DNA from: Nitrospirota bacterium
GTDB taxonomy: Bacteria; Nitrospirota; Leptospirillia; Leptospirillales; Leptospirillaceae
DNA: 64,000 nt
Direction: 5' to 3'
Assembly: GCA_021785195.1 (NCBI GenBank)
Contig: JAJYGC010000005.1
Span: 1-64,000 of the forward strand
This document shows, in pieces, positions 25,758 through 33,811 of the stretch; the first letter of the stretch is position 1, and the number at the start of each line of letters is the position of its first letter. The position numbers and the translations under genes were made by a program. The notes beneath the pieces were generated by a model. That model searched no databases. It had not been told where the DNA came from and was given only the letters and a program-made list of their open reading frames with translations.

Positions 25758-26447
25758 ATGGTAAATGGTGGTGTGTTGGCAGTGCTCTTTGATTTCAATG
25801 GTGTGATCATCGACGATGAGCGAGTTCATTTAGAGTTGTTTCAGGAGGTGCTGTCCCAACGAGGGGTTTTCCTGGACGAGGATCGATACTGGACAGAGTT
25901 CCTGGGCATGGATGATCGCGGATGTTTCCAGGGGGCATGGTCATTGTCGCGGGGGGAGCCCCCTGCGATTTCGTTGCTGGAGCAGCTGATCCGGGAAAAG
26001 GCTGAGCTTTACCGCCTCAGGCTGGAGAAAGGGCTCCCTCTCTATAAGGGCGCGGTCCCGTTGATTCGGGCATTATCAGAGAAACTTCCCCTCGGAATTG
26101 TTTCAGGGGCATTGAGGGGGGAGATTGAACGGACGCTTGAGCTGGCCCGGCTGTCTGACCTCTTCCGGTTCGTTGTCAGCGCCGAGGACACCGAACGGGG
26201 AAAGCCCGACCCCCAGGGATATTCCCTGGGGTTTTCCCATCTGAAGAACTCGGGTTTCCCAGGTCGTGAGTCCGATGTCCTGGTGATCGAAGATTCTGTC
26301 CAGGGGGTCGAAGCGGCAAAAAGTGCCGGGATGAAAGCCTTTGCCGTGGGTCACACTTATCCCGTTCCCGCACTTTTTCATGCAGACCGGGTTTTTGCGC
26401 ATATTGAGGACATTCGTCCTGAGGATGTCTTCAACTTCAGGTCTTGA
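25758..26447 (+). CDS. HAD-superfamily hydrolase (phosphoglucomutase-like subfamily IA)
   Basis: A 229-aa phosphatase-like protein: motif I LFDFNGVIIDDE, an alpha-helical cap (residues 20-85), motif II GIVSGA, motif III Lys in RGKPDPQGY and motif IV VIEDSVQGVEAA. The second Asp of the usual DxD is Asn here, a variation found in a subset of this subfamily. It would dephosphorylate a small sugar- or nucleotide-phosphate; the substrate cannot be told. Single gene, start ATG with AAGG upstream. Confidence 0.85.
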   Translation: MVNGGVLAVLFDFNGVIIDDERVHLELFQEVLSQRGVFLDEDRYWTEFLGMDDRGCFQGAWSLSRGEPPAISLLEQLIREKAELYRLRLEKGLPLYKGAVPLIRALSEKLPLGIVSGALRGEIERTLELARLSDLFRFVVSAEDTERGKPDPQGYSLGFSHLKNSGFPGRESDVLVIEDSVQGVEAAKSAGMKAFAVGHTYPVPALFHADRVFAHIEDIRPEDVFNFRS

Positions 26448-26665
26448 CAGGGTGTGTGACAGGGGTCACGCCCAAATTGGGACTCCGGTCATGGATGCTC
26501 CCGGTAGGAATAAGGGAGAATGCGATGATCCGAAGGTCCTTATCCGATTGTTTTGATGATCGGGCAAATTCAGGAGTGGGGCAGCTCTGAAATTGAGGGT
26601 GGGATTGATTTCAATCTTTTGTTGTCCATCGCCATTGAACGTTACACTAAATGTAAGGAGACAAA

Positions 26666-27334
26666 ATGCAGTCAGGTCGAAGGAGTTGTTCCAGAATCGC
26701 TTTGTGGACGCTCTCGTTATGTGCGGTGGTGTCCTTATCCCTTTTGTCGGTCGGGGAGTCCCGGGCGGATGACAGCCAGGTGGTTCCGGTGACCTCTGGA
26801 AGCAGCTCGGGAGGGGGTAGCGACAGTTCATCGGGAGGGGGTTCTGCAACCTATGCGGATATCCACCGCCTGGGCGCCGGATTATCATGGGCGCCTGTGG
26901 AGATTGTCCCGGGTGCGACAACGGAAACTTCGGTCGGTTATGTGGGGGTCCGTTACTGGTTCAACAGGACCTTTGGTCTGGATGGCGGATTGGGCTTCGG
27001 GTTTCCTGAAGTCAGTCCCAACACGGAATTCCTGACAACGCTCCATCTGGAGCCGATGGTCGCGCTGGTCGAAACCCACAGGACCATTTTGTACGGGGAT
27101 CTCGACTTGATGCCGGGGTTCATTTCAGGCAACGAGTCCTCCTTTGCGTTCCAGCTCTCGGCTGGACTGGGTGTGGAGCACGCCCTGGAGGATATGCCGA
27201 AACTGGCGCTCTACGGGCAATGGAATCCTGTGAGTCTTAATTTCTACGGGCCTCCCGGGAATACAACCCAAGTTGGGTTGGGATTTCTGGGAAGTGTGAT
27301 GAATGTCGATATCGGGTTCCGATACTACTTCTGA
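26666..27334 (+). CDS. Outer-membrane beta-barrel protein
   Basis: A 222-aa exported protein: signal peptide ending near ESRA-DDSQ, a low-complexity Ser/Gly linker (SGSSSGGGSDSSSGGG) and a barrel of about eight strands (VGYVGVRYWFNRTFGLDGGL and others), closing with VDIGFRYYF, the Phe-ended sorting signal for outer-membrane insertion. AAGGAG lies 5 nt before the start. Specific role unknown. Confidence 0.75.
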   Translation: MQSGRRSCSRIALWTLSLCAVVSLSLLSVGESRADDSQVVPVTSGSSSGGGSDSSSGGGSATYADIHRLGAGLSWAPVEIVPGATTETSVGYVGVRYWFNRTFGLDGGLGFGFPEVSPNTEFLTTLHLEPMVALVETHRTILYGDLDLMPGFISGNESSFAFQLSAGLGVEHALEDMPKLALYGQWNPVSLNFYGPPGNTTQVGLGFLGSVMNVDIGFRYYF

Positions 27335-27351
27335 TCTCCCCATTCGGTCCT

Positions 27352-27392
27352 GTTCGTTGCCGGCCCAGTTTGCCCCGTGGCCGGAAACGAAC
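27352..27392. repeat. Long hairpin after the beta-barrel gene
   Basis: GTTCGTTGCCGGCC (27352-27365) pairs with GGCCGGAAACGAAC (27379-27392), one mismatch in 14, loop 13. It lies 17 bp after the stop codon and may end the transcript, though no T-run follows. Confidence 0.55.
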
Positions 27393-27497
27393 GGACCACC
27401 AAAAAGGAATCCTTTCTGCTGCAATGGATCTTTGGATTCGTGACCTCCCGGTTCTCCGGCCGTTTCCGTATGGTTTTGGCCGGGAAAAGGGTTTGCG

Positions 27498-27526
27498 TTG
27501 ACTTTTTTCCCTTCAGTTCCTATAAT
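27498..27526 (+). promoter_or_regulatory. Near-consensus sigma-70 promoter of the Ycf48-like gene
   Basis: TTGACT, exactly 17 nt, then TATAAT. Predicted start of transcription is about 27533, leaving a 200-nt leader before the ATG at 27734. The leader contains a CCGAC/GTCGG hairpin and a CGGTTTTTT segment near 27610-27617 that could matter for control. Confidence 0.8.
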
Positions 27527-27733
27527 CCGGGTCATTTACTCTCAATTCCTCAGTGCAAGGCCGACTGGCTTTCTCCGTAAGTTTGCAAGGGAAGCCCGAC
27601 GAACGGTCGGCGAGCCCCGGTTTTTTCCGAAGGCGCGCATTGCCGCTCTCATACCGGACCGCATATCATAATTGGTTTGATTGCTATAGAGAACGCCCGC
27701 TTTGCATTTAGGAAAGTTGGGCATGGGGGGTGT

Positions 27734-28789
27734 ATGAGATCAGTGTCTTCAGAGTCCAGTCACGATAGAAATCAATCTAGCCGTTCGTTTTTCCAGTCTC
27801 TCCTCGGGTTGTTTACCCTGATCCTGTTTGGCTCGGTTTCCCTGGTGGCAGGAACCCGGAACGCGTTTGCCGCACCTGGCGGGTGGAGTTTCGGGGATAC
27901 CCTGGGAGTCAGCATTCCGTTCAATGGGCTGTCTTTTGTGAATCCCTCCGAAGGATGGATCACCGGAGCGTCCGGAGTCATCGTTCATACGTCCGATGCC
28001 GGCAAGACCTGGGTCGCCCAGACATCCGGGACGACGCACTGGTTGCAATCCGTTTCGTTTGTGGATTCTTCCCATGGATGGATTGCCGGAAACAATGGAA
28101 CCATCCTGACCACCAGTGATGGGGGACAGACCTGGACGCCCCAGGACTCCGGGGTCAAGTTCGACCTGTACACGGTGACATTCCTGAATGCCCAGGAAGG
28201 TTGGGTGGGAGGGTTTGCCGGAACGCTGCTCCACACGACAAATGGAGGAGAAACCTGGATCAGGGTTTCAACGGATTCCGCCCAATGGATCATGAATATT
28301 TTCTTCCTGAAATCGAATGCCAAATATGGTTGGGCCGTTGGCCAGGACGGCCTGGTGCTGGCGACCAAGGATGGTGGGCAGACCTGGGAGAAAAAGAACA
28401 ACTCCATCGCGAAGGACCTCTACGGTGTGTTCTTTACCGATGCGAACAATGGGTGGGCTGTCGGTACACATGGAGTCATCCAGTTTACCGCCAATGGTGG
28501 TGACACCTGGACAATCCAGAACGGATTGGGCCGTGGTCTGATGGGACGGGGTGTTGAGGGAGACGAGCGGGAACTGAATGATCTGCACGCGGTTGCTTTC
28601 CTGGATGCCAAGACAGGGTATGCCGTTGGTGTGATGGGAATGGTCTTGAAAACGGTGGATGGTGGAAACCACTGGACCTTTGTCAAGTCGGGAACGGGTC
28701 TGGACCTTTACAATGTCGCGTTTCCTGTTCCGGATGCCGGATGGATTGTTGGCGTTGGGGGGATGATCCTTCACAAGGGTAAAAGCTGA
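27734..28789 (+). CDS. Exported Ycf48/HCF136-like beta-propeller protein
   Basis: A 351-aa protein with a signal peptide (cleavage near AFA-APGG) and about six repeats of the form G(W/Y)xVGxxGxILxTxDGGxTW, for example GWIAGNNGTILTTSDGGQTW. This is the BNR/photosystem II assembly factor Ycf48 propeller. In phototrophs Ycf48 helps assemble photosystem II; this organism shows no sign of photosynthesis, so the propeller probably assists another envelope complex, perhaps a cytochrome or metal-centre protein. A strong promoter precedes it and a terminator follows, so it is a well-expressed single gene. Confidence 0.85.
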   Translation: MRSVSSESSHDRNQSSRSFFQSLLGLFTLILFGSVSLVAGTRNAFAAPGGWSFGDTLGVSIPFNGLSFVNPSEGWITGASGVIVHTSDAGKTWVAQTSGTTHWLQSVSFVDSSHGWIAGNNGTILTTSDGGQTWTPQDSGVKFDLYTVTFLNAQEGWVGGFAGTLLHTTNGGETWIRVSTDSAQWIMNIFFLKSNAKYGWAVGQDGLVLATKDGGQTWEKKNNSIAKDLYGVFFTDANNGWAVGTHGVIQFTANGGDTWTIQNGLGRGLMGRGVEGDERELNDLHAVAFLDAKTGYAVGVMGMVLKTVDGGNHWTFVKSGTGLDLYNVAFPVPDAGWIVGVGGMILHKGKS

Positions 28790-28827
28790 TCTCCCCGTTT
28801 GACGGATATTGACGGATCGTTTTTGAG

Positions 28828-28861
28828 GGGCTGGCTCACCCGTGTGGGGGCCAGCCCTTTT
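28828..28861 (+). terminator. Intrinsic terminator after the Ycf48-like gene
   Basis: GGGCTGGC pairs with GCCAGCCC around a 14-nt loop, followed by TTTT. Confidence 0.8.
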
Positions 28862-28910
28862 CGTCTTGAACTCCTGTTTCCCCCTCTTTCATTTGTGTTA
28901 GGATGAAAAT

Positions 28911-29537
28911 ATGATCAACTTTATTCCATTGACTTTTTTTGGTTTGATTGCCGTCGTGGCGATCGCGTTTTTCATGCACGGGTTTCTGAATCGTCAGAAG
29001 ATCTTTGCATTTTTTAAAGAGTTTGCCCAAAAACTGAACGGGGAATCGAGTCGGGACCATGTGGCCGCCTATCCTTGGCTCAAGGGGACCTGGAACGGTC
29101 GATCGGTCAAGGTCTTCTTCCATACATCGGAGAACCATACGGTCAGTGTTCTCAATCTAGTGGCGGAACTGGAATTCAGAAGCCCTCTCCGTTTTGTCCT
29201 GTTGCAGAAGGATGGATTTAGGAAACCCAAACCGGAACAGCTCCAGAAGCTGGAGGAGGAAGTGGGTCCGGTCGTGGAGGTGGAAGGATTTCCCTTCGAT
29301 GTTCGCTCTCCGGACAGCGCTTCGCTTCCCTCCCTCCTGAACAAGGCAGAGTTCAGGCAGGCCCTCTCCGATTTTTCCTCATACAACCAGATTCTGTTCT
29401 GGGACGGAAGAGTGATGGCTTCCCGCCAGTTTGACGGGGTACCCGAAGTGACTCCTGAACGGTTGTCCCATCTGGTCGAAGCGTTGTCACGTCTCGTCCG
29501 TCCCTTGGAGGCGGAGGCGGTGGTTGGAGTCTCCTGA
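28911..29537 (+). CDS. Membrane-anchored protein of unknown function
   Basis: A 208-aa protein with one N-terminal membrane helix (LTFFGLIAVVAIAFFMHGF) and a soluble domain of about 180 aa facing the cytoplasm or periplasm. No family is recognised. Its 3' end overlaps the DsrE-like gene by 14 bp, so it is the first gene of a coupled set of four. ATG is preceded by AGGATGAAAAT. It may anchor or recruit the DsrE/F/H-like proteins. Confidence 0.7.
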   Translation: MINFIPLTFFGLIAVVAIAFFMHGFLNRQKIFAFFKEFAQKLNGESSRDHVAAYPWLKGTWNGRSVKVFFHTSENHTVSVLNLVAELEFRSPLRFVLLQKDGFRKPKPEQLQKLEEEVGPVVEVEGFPFDVRSPDSASLPSLLNKAEFRQALSDFSSYNQILFWDGRVMASRQFDGVPEVTPERLSHLVEALSRLVRPLEAEAVVGVS

Positions 29538-29874
29538 GAAGCATGTCGGCATCCTTCTCCTGAAGAGTCCGGAATGGTCGGCCTTTCATTCGGTCGTAGA
29601 ACTGTCAGTGGCTCTTCTCGAAGAGGGTGCCCGGCTGACCCTCTTCATCATGGACGATGCAGTCCTGGGCCTGTACCCCCGTTCTTCCAGGGATCCCCAG
29701 AGCTTTCCCCTTCACCCGGTCATCGAAAAAGGCGGGACTGTCCTTGTCTGTCAGTCCACGGCTGAAACGAGGGGAATGCATTCAGACCGGCTTCCCGATG
29801 GGGTCCGCTTCGAAACCCAGGTCCAACTCGGGAGGCTGGCCGAAGAGGTCGATCTTTTCCTCCCATTTGTATAG
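29524..29874 (+). CDS. DsrE/TusD-like sulphur-relay protein
   Basis: A 116-aa protein with the DsrE fold: VGILLLKSPEWSAFHSVVEL at the start and GTVLVCQSTAETRGM near residue 76, where the Cys falls at the position of the persulphide-carrying Cys of TusD/DsrE. Such proteins hand sulphane sulphur between carriers. It starts at a TTG within the end of the upstream gene. Two further small genes of the same type follow. Confidence 0.7.
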   Translation: MESPEKHVGILLLKSPEWSAFHSVVELSVALLEEGARLTLFIMDDAVLGLYPRSSRDPQSFPLHPVIEKGGTVLVCQSTAETRGMHSDRLPDGVRFETQVQLGRLAEEVDLFLPFV

Positions 29875-29908
29875 CCCAAGTTCATGACACGTCATGTAAG
29901 GAAGATCC

Positions 29909-30292
29909 ATGTCCCGTTCGAAACGCGTTCTGTTCCTGCTTGAAGAGTCTCCGGCAGCCCATATAAGATTCTTTGAGGGAATGCGGATGGCATTGGGTTT
30001 TTCCGTCTCCCACCCTGGGCTGGAGGTCCTTCTGACAGGGAAGGCGGTCCGGGCTGTATCGACCTTCCGTCCATCGGAGATCGGAATGCCCCTGGAGCTT
30101 CTGGAGTTTTTTCCGCTGTTCCAGGATCTTGAAATCAGGACTTATGTCGATCAAGATGCCCTGGAGAGGATGGGGCTTTCCAGGGACCTTCCCTCCGTGT
30201 TCCACCTGATTGACGCGAAGGCCATTTCCGAAAAGGTTTGCAATGCGGACATCGTGATCGGCTTCAGTGCCATGAGCCGGGAAGGGGCCTGA
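29909..30292 (+). CDS. DsrE/DsrF-like protein
   Basis: A 127-aa protein with the DsrEF-like layout (KRVLFLLEESPAAHIRFFEG, then a central helix and a terminal KVCNADIVIGFSAMS). It lacks an obvious reactive Cys at the DsrE position, as TusC/DsrF does. It lies 34 nt after the DsrE-like gene and its stop overlaps the next start (TGATG), so the trio should form one complex. Confidence 0.6.
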   Translation: MSRSKRVLFLLEESPAAHIRFFEGMRMALGFSVSHPGLEVLLTGKAVRAVSTFRPSEIGMPLELLEFFPLFQDLEIRTYVDQDALERMGLSRDLPSVFHLIDAKAISEKVCNADIVIGFSAMSREGA

Positions 30293-30561
30293 TGGAAACC
30301 CTTTTTCTTGTGGGCAGTTCCCCACCCCCAGACTGGATTGTTCGGGCCTGGTCCGAATCGCGGGAGAAATCAGCTCCGGGATCGGTTTCTGTTTTACTTT
30401 GGGGCGAAGGGGTCTACAATCCTTCCGACCGTTTCCCGGGGGCGCTCCTCCTCTTGAGGGATGCCTTGGGTCGCGGGGTTCCTCCCGGAGACCGGGCACT
30501 CAGCGACAGGGAGGCCGCCAGGTGGATTTTGGGAGCCAAAAAGGTTATTTCCTGTTCCTGA
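30292..30561 (+). CDS. DsrH/TusB-like small protein
   Basis: The ATG at 30292 overlaps the previous stop (TGATG); the track starts earlier in the wrong place. The 89-aa product (METLFLVGSSPPPDWIVRAW) has the size, strand order and third-position context of DsrH/TusB, with VSVLLWGEGVYN matching the central strand and AARWILGAKKVISCS the end. Assignment rests mainly on context and size. Confidence 0.5.
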   Translation: METLFLVGSSPPPDWIVRAWSESREKSAPGSVSVLLWGEGVYNPSDRFPGALLLLRDALGRGVPPGDRALSDREAARWILGAKKVISCS

Positions 30562-30770
30562 CCCTTGGTTAAAACGTCAGATGGGCCAAAGGGGAGTCTG
30601 GGCCGAAGGCCTGTATCGAGGGTTGCATCAAAAAGGTCTCTCGGGTGGTCCAGGCGGGTTCAGGTATATCCGGGCCACCCCCATCGTTCAGCTTTAACCC
30701 CATTTGCCCCGACCGTTTTGGACAATATGAAAGATCCCGCGCCTTTTCGCGCGTTTTCTTGGCAGGATGA

Positions 30771-31583
30771 ATGAGCCCCACTGCTCCCTCAAAAATTCGA
30801 AAAATGCTAGGAGTCGGCGGGATCCTGTTTCTCCTGTTCCTTGTCGTTCTCTCAATCCTGCCTGAACGGCTGACCGGATTGGAGCCCGTCCGACAGGACA
30901 CCCACTTGGTCCTGGCTCCCCTTGGCACCCCAGGACATTTGCTGGGATGTGATTTTTTGGGCCGGGACAACCTCTCCCGTCTCATTTCAGGATCGGTGGT
31001 TTCCCTCTTGATCGGTGTTTCCGTGGGGATCTTCTCGACGGTGCTGGGGGCGTTCTGGGGGCTTTTGTCCGGATATGTCGGAGGTGTCTTTGATTCGGTC
31101 CTGATGCGGCTTCTTGAAGTCTGGTACGCTCTTCCGGAGCTTCTGATCGCAACGATTCTCATGCTGGTACTGGGGCATGGCATCCTGTCCGTGGTGGTGG
31201 CCCTGAGCATCGGTGGATGGATGGGAGTGGCCCGGGTGGTGAGAGCCGAAACGCTCAAAATCCGGGAACAGTCCTACCTCGAAGCCGCACGATCATTGGG
31301 GGCGACACCCCTGAGGCTTCTCCTGAAGCACTTTGTTCCCAATCTCATTCCGGTTCTTTTTGTGCTCCTCCTTTTCCGGATCCCCGGGGGCATTCTGGGG
31401 GAGTCGACCCTGAGTTTTCTGGGGTTGGGCCTTTCACCGCCCGCCTCTAGCTGGGGAACCCTGGTGAATGAAGGCTGGAAAGCGCTTCCCCTGACCCCCT
31501 GGATCCTTGCTTTTCCGGCATTGATGATCATCCTGGCCCTCCTGGCGTTCCAGTGGGCGGGAGAGGAGTCCGGTCTCCGTTGA
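30771..31583 (+). CDS. ABC transporter permease, DppC/OppC type
   Basis: An inner-membrane permease of the peptide/nickel type: N-terminal anchor (VGGILFLLFLVVLSILP), HLLGCDFLGRDNLSRLISG and the EAA cytoplasmic loop EAARSLGATPLRLLLKHFVPN that docks the ATPase. About six membrane helices, 270 aa. The partner permease is translationally coupled downstream, but no ATPase or binding-protein gene is adjacent, so those subunits must be encoded elsewhere. Substrate may be peptide, metal chelate or other; unknown. Confidence 0.9.
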   Translation: MSPTAPSKIRKMLGVGGILFLLFLVVLSILPERLTGLEPVRQDTHLVLAPLGTPGHLLGCDFLGRDNLSRLISGSVVSLLIGVSVGIFSTVLGAFWGLLSGYVGGVFDSVLMRLLEVWYALPELLIATILMLVLGHGILSVVVALSIGGWMGVARVVRAETLKIREQSYLEAARSLGATPLRLLLKHFVPNLIPVLFVLLLFRIPGGILGESTLSFLGLGLSPPASSWGTLVNEGWKALPLTPWILAFPALMIILALLAFQWAGEESGLR

Positions 31584-32491
31584 AAAGGATCCTCCGTCGC
31601 CTGCTGGCCTCCATCCTTCTGATATGGGCCGTTTTCACGCTGACGTTCTTCCTGTCCCGCATGGCCCCCGGGAGTCCGTTCCAGGGAGAGCGCAAACTTC
31701 CACCGGAAATCATGAGGACTCTCCTGTCCTATTACCACCTGGACAGGCCTCTCTCGGTCCAGTACTGGGAAGTCCTGAAGAAAACCGCGAGTGGTGACTG
31801 GGGGAGTTCCTTCAAGAGCCCTGGAGTTTCGGTCTCCGAGGTCATTGGACGCGCCCTTCCAGTTTCGATGGTTCTGGGGGGGACGGCCTTCCTGGAATCC
31901 TTGTGCCTGGCATTGGGTCTGGGGCTTTGGATGGCACGCGCACGCGAGCCTGTCGCAAATGCGCTTCGAATGGTGTCCTCCATCTGGGTGGCCTTGCCAT
32001 CATTCCTGCTGGCCGCCCTCCTGATCGAAGTCTTTTCCATAAAACTCGGACTTTTTCCCCCCGCACTATGGACCGGATGGTCGTCGGTCGTCCTCCCTTC
32101 TCTGGCGATGGCAATCGCTCCTGCCGGGTATCTGGCCAGGATTTTTGCCACAAGCCTGTCCGAAACCTTCCGGAGTCCATTCTTTCTGGCGGCCAGGGGA
32201 AGGGGCATCTCTCGCTGGAGGCTTCTCGCCGGGCATGGTGTCCTGCCCTCCCTCAATGCGGTGGTTTCGATCCTGGGTCCCCTTTCAGCCTCATTCCTGA
32301 CAGGTTCCTTCGTAGTGGAGTCTTTATTTGCGATTCCGGGGATCGGGCGGGTTTTCGTATTGTCCGTCATGAACAGGGATTACCCCCTGATCATGGGGAC
32401 AACACTGGTCTATACCGCATTCCTGGTGGGAATGACCCTGGTGGGGGATGCGATCGGGGAGTGGATCGATCCCCGGGTCCGTGCGTTATGA
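31580..32491 (+). CDS. ABC transporter permease, DppB/OppB type
   Basis: The TTG start (LKRILRRLLASILLIWAVFT) overlaps the previous stop (TTGA); an upstream GTG at 31553 is an alternative. It has the family N-terminus, the RMAPGSPF motif, the EAA-like loop AARGRGISRWRLLAGHGVLP and the end block FVVESLFAIPGIGRVF. It should pair with the DppC-type permease. The order C then B is the reverse of the usual dppBC layout. Confidence 0.88.
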   Translation: MKRILRRLLASILLIWAVFTLTFFLSRMAPGSPFQGERKLPPEIMRTLLSYYHLDRPLSVQYWEVLKKTASGDWGSSFKSPGVSVSEVIGRALPVSMVLGGTAFLESLCLALGLGLWMARAREPVANALRMVSSIWVALPSFLLAALLIEVFSIKLGLFPPALWTGWSSVVLPSLAMAIAPAGYLARIFATSLSETFRSPFFLAARGRGISRWRLLAGHGVLPSLNAVVSILGPLSASFLTGSFVVESLFAIPGIGRVFVLSVMNRDYPLIMGTTLVYTAFLVGMTLVGDAIGEWIDPRVRAL

Positions 32492-32513
32492 GCCCATCAG
32501 GGGGACGTCACGT

Positions 32514-33632
32514 TCAGAATCTCATCTCTTCTCTGAACGGAATCCAGTCTGACGGGGATGTTTTTGCCAGCAGCCTGATCACCGAGGACGGAAAGTCCCG
32601 TTCGTGCAACTCCTGAATAAAGGTGTAGAACTGGTCCCTTGATCCTTCCGGAAATTGCTCGAAGAACTCCCGGATCTGGATTGCGGCCTGAAAGAGTCCC
32701 GGCGCAAGCGGGGAGTTCCATCGAGACTTCTGGCTTTTTCCTCCCGCGTCCTTTCCGTACCCAAACAGTTCCAGACCCCGCTGGAAAAGAAGTTTTCTCC
32801 TTCTGCTAGTGTATTCCGGAGGGTCTTCCACAGGCTGCTGCTGGTCCATTTTCGAAAACTTTGGCAGGTCCATTGCGTAAATCCAGAATGCCAAGGCGTC
32901 GCGGTCTTCGCTGTCGAGTTCCAGTTCGCCGGTAAGGCGTTCGATCTGGCTGGAAAGTTTGTTCATGAATCCGAAGGGTTCCTTGAGGGCCCGCTCGAAG
33001 ACTCTGGACAAAACCAGTATTTCGGTATCGGACAAGGTTGCGTAGAGACTGACCCACCGATAAATGGAAAACTGCTTGTTCAAAAGACCGTTGAGGGAGA
33101 TGAGGGGTTCTGAAAACATCATGGCTGCCCGAACGGCCATCTGGGATGTGGACACCAGGTCGCTGTCGGTATGGCCTCCGACTCCGATGGAGCTGACCCC
33201 CGCGTTGAGCCGGATGAAATGTCCGGCAGGAACCGGATCAGACGAAGCGGGTCCAGGTGTGTTCAGATAAATGTCGAGAAGTCGTCGCCCGAGGATCTCG
33301 GCTCCTTCTTCGGGAGTCTCCGGAAGGAGGAGGATCAATTGTCCCGCCCTCATGGGGAGGCTAAAATCGGTGTTTCTGAGATGGGGGTCGAAGAATCCCG
33401 AGAGGGAATCCGAGCCCTTGTAGGCCACCCTGTCGGAGGTGCCCTTCGGAAACGAGATTTCAAGGGTCAGGAGTGAAAGGGCGCGACCGTAGCGGAACGC
33501 CCGGAGGATTTCCCTTGAGACCTCATTGGAGCGATCCTGACTTTTTGACGATGGGGAGGGCAATGCGCTGGTCTGTTTTCTGGGCCGTCCCGGGGAGCGT
33601 CCCGGTGTTCCCGTTCGGTGTTGCTTAGGCAT
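32514..33632 (-). CDS. Degenerate GGDEF-domain protein
   Basis: Residues 35-165 resemble a diguanylate cyclase-like fold (EVSREILRAFRYGRALSLLT, then AGQLILLLPETPEEGAEILG), but the signature GGDEF is replaced by a RAGQL-type sequence and the metal-binding Asp is not visible, so it is unlikely to make c-di-GMP. The C-terminal 200 aa are helical and unassigned. The N-terminus is basic and Ser/Pro-rich. It may be a c-di-GMP-independent structural or regulatory protein. It is convergent with dppB. Confidence 0.55.
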   Translation of the reverse strand: MPKQHRTGTPGRSPGRPRKQTSALPSPSSKSQDRSNEVSREILRAFRYGRALSLLTLEISFPKGTSDRVAYKGSDSLSGFFDPHLRNTDFSLPMRAGQLILLLPETPEEGAEILGRRLLDIYLNTPGPASSDPVPAGHFIRLNAGVSSIGVGGHTDSDLVSTSQMAVRAAMMFSEPLISLNGLLNKQFSIYRWVSLYATLSDTEILVLSRVFERALKEPFGFMNKLSSQIERLTGELELDSEDRDALAFWIYAMDLPKFSKMDQQQPVEDPPEYTSRRRKLLFQRGLELFGYGKDAGGKSQKSRWNSPLAPGLFQAAIQIREFFEQFPEGSRDQFYTFIQELHERDFPSSVIRLLAKTSPSDWIPFREEMRF

Positions 33633-33811
33633 GAACCCCCCTTGTGTTCACCCGGTGAATGGGATTTGATCCGGATTGGATCGTTATTCTTCGGCGATGA
33701 AGCCACTCTGGACATTATGGGATAGAATTTGATCTTTGAAAAGATAAAAAATCAATAAACAAAAACTGATGGAATGTGGACAGCTACTGACAGAACAGGC
33801 TAGGAGGACAT

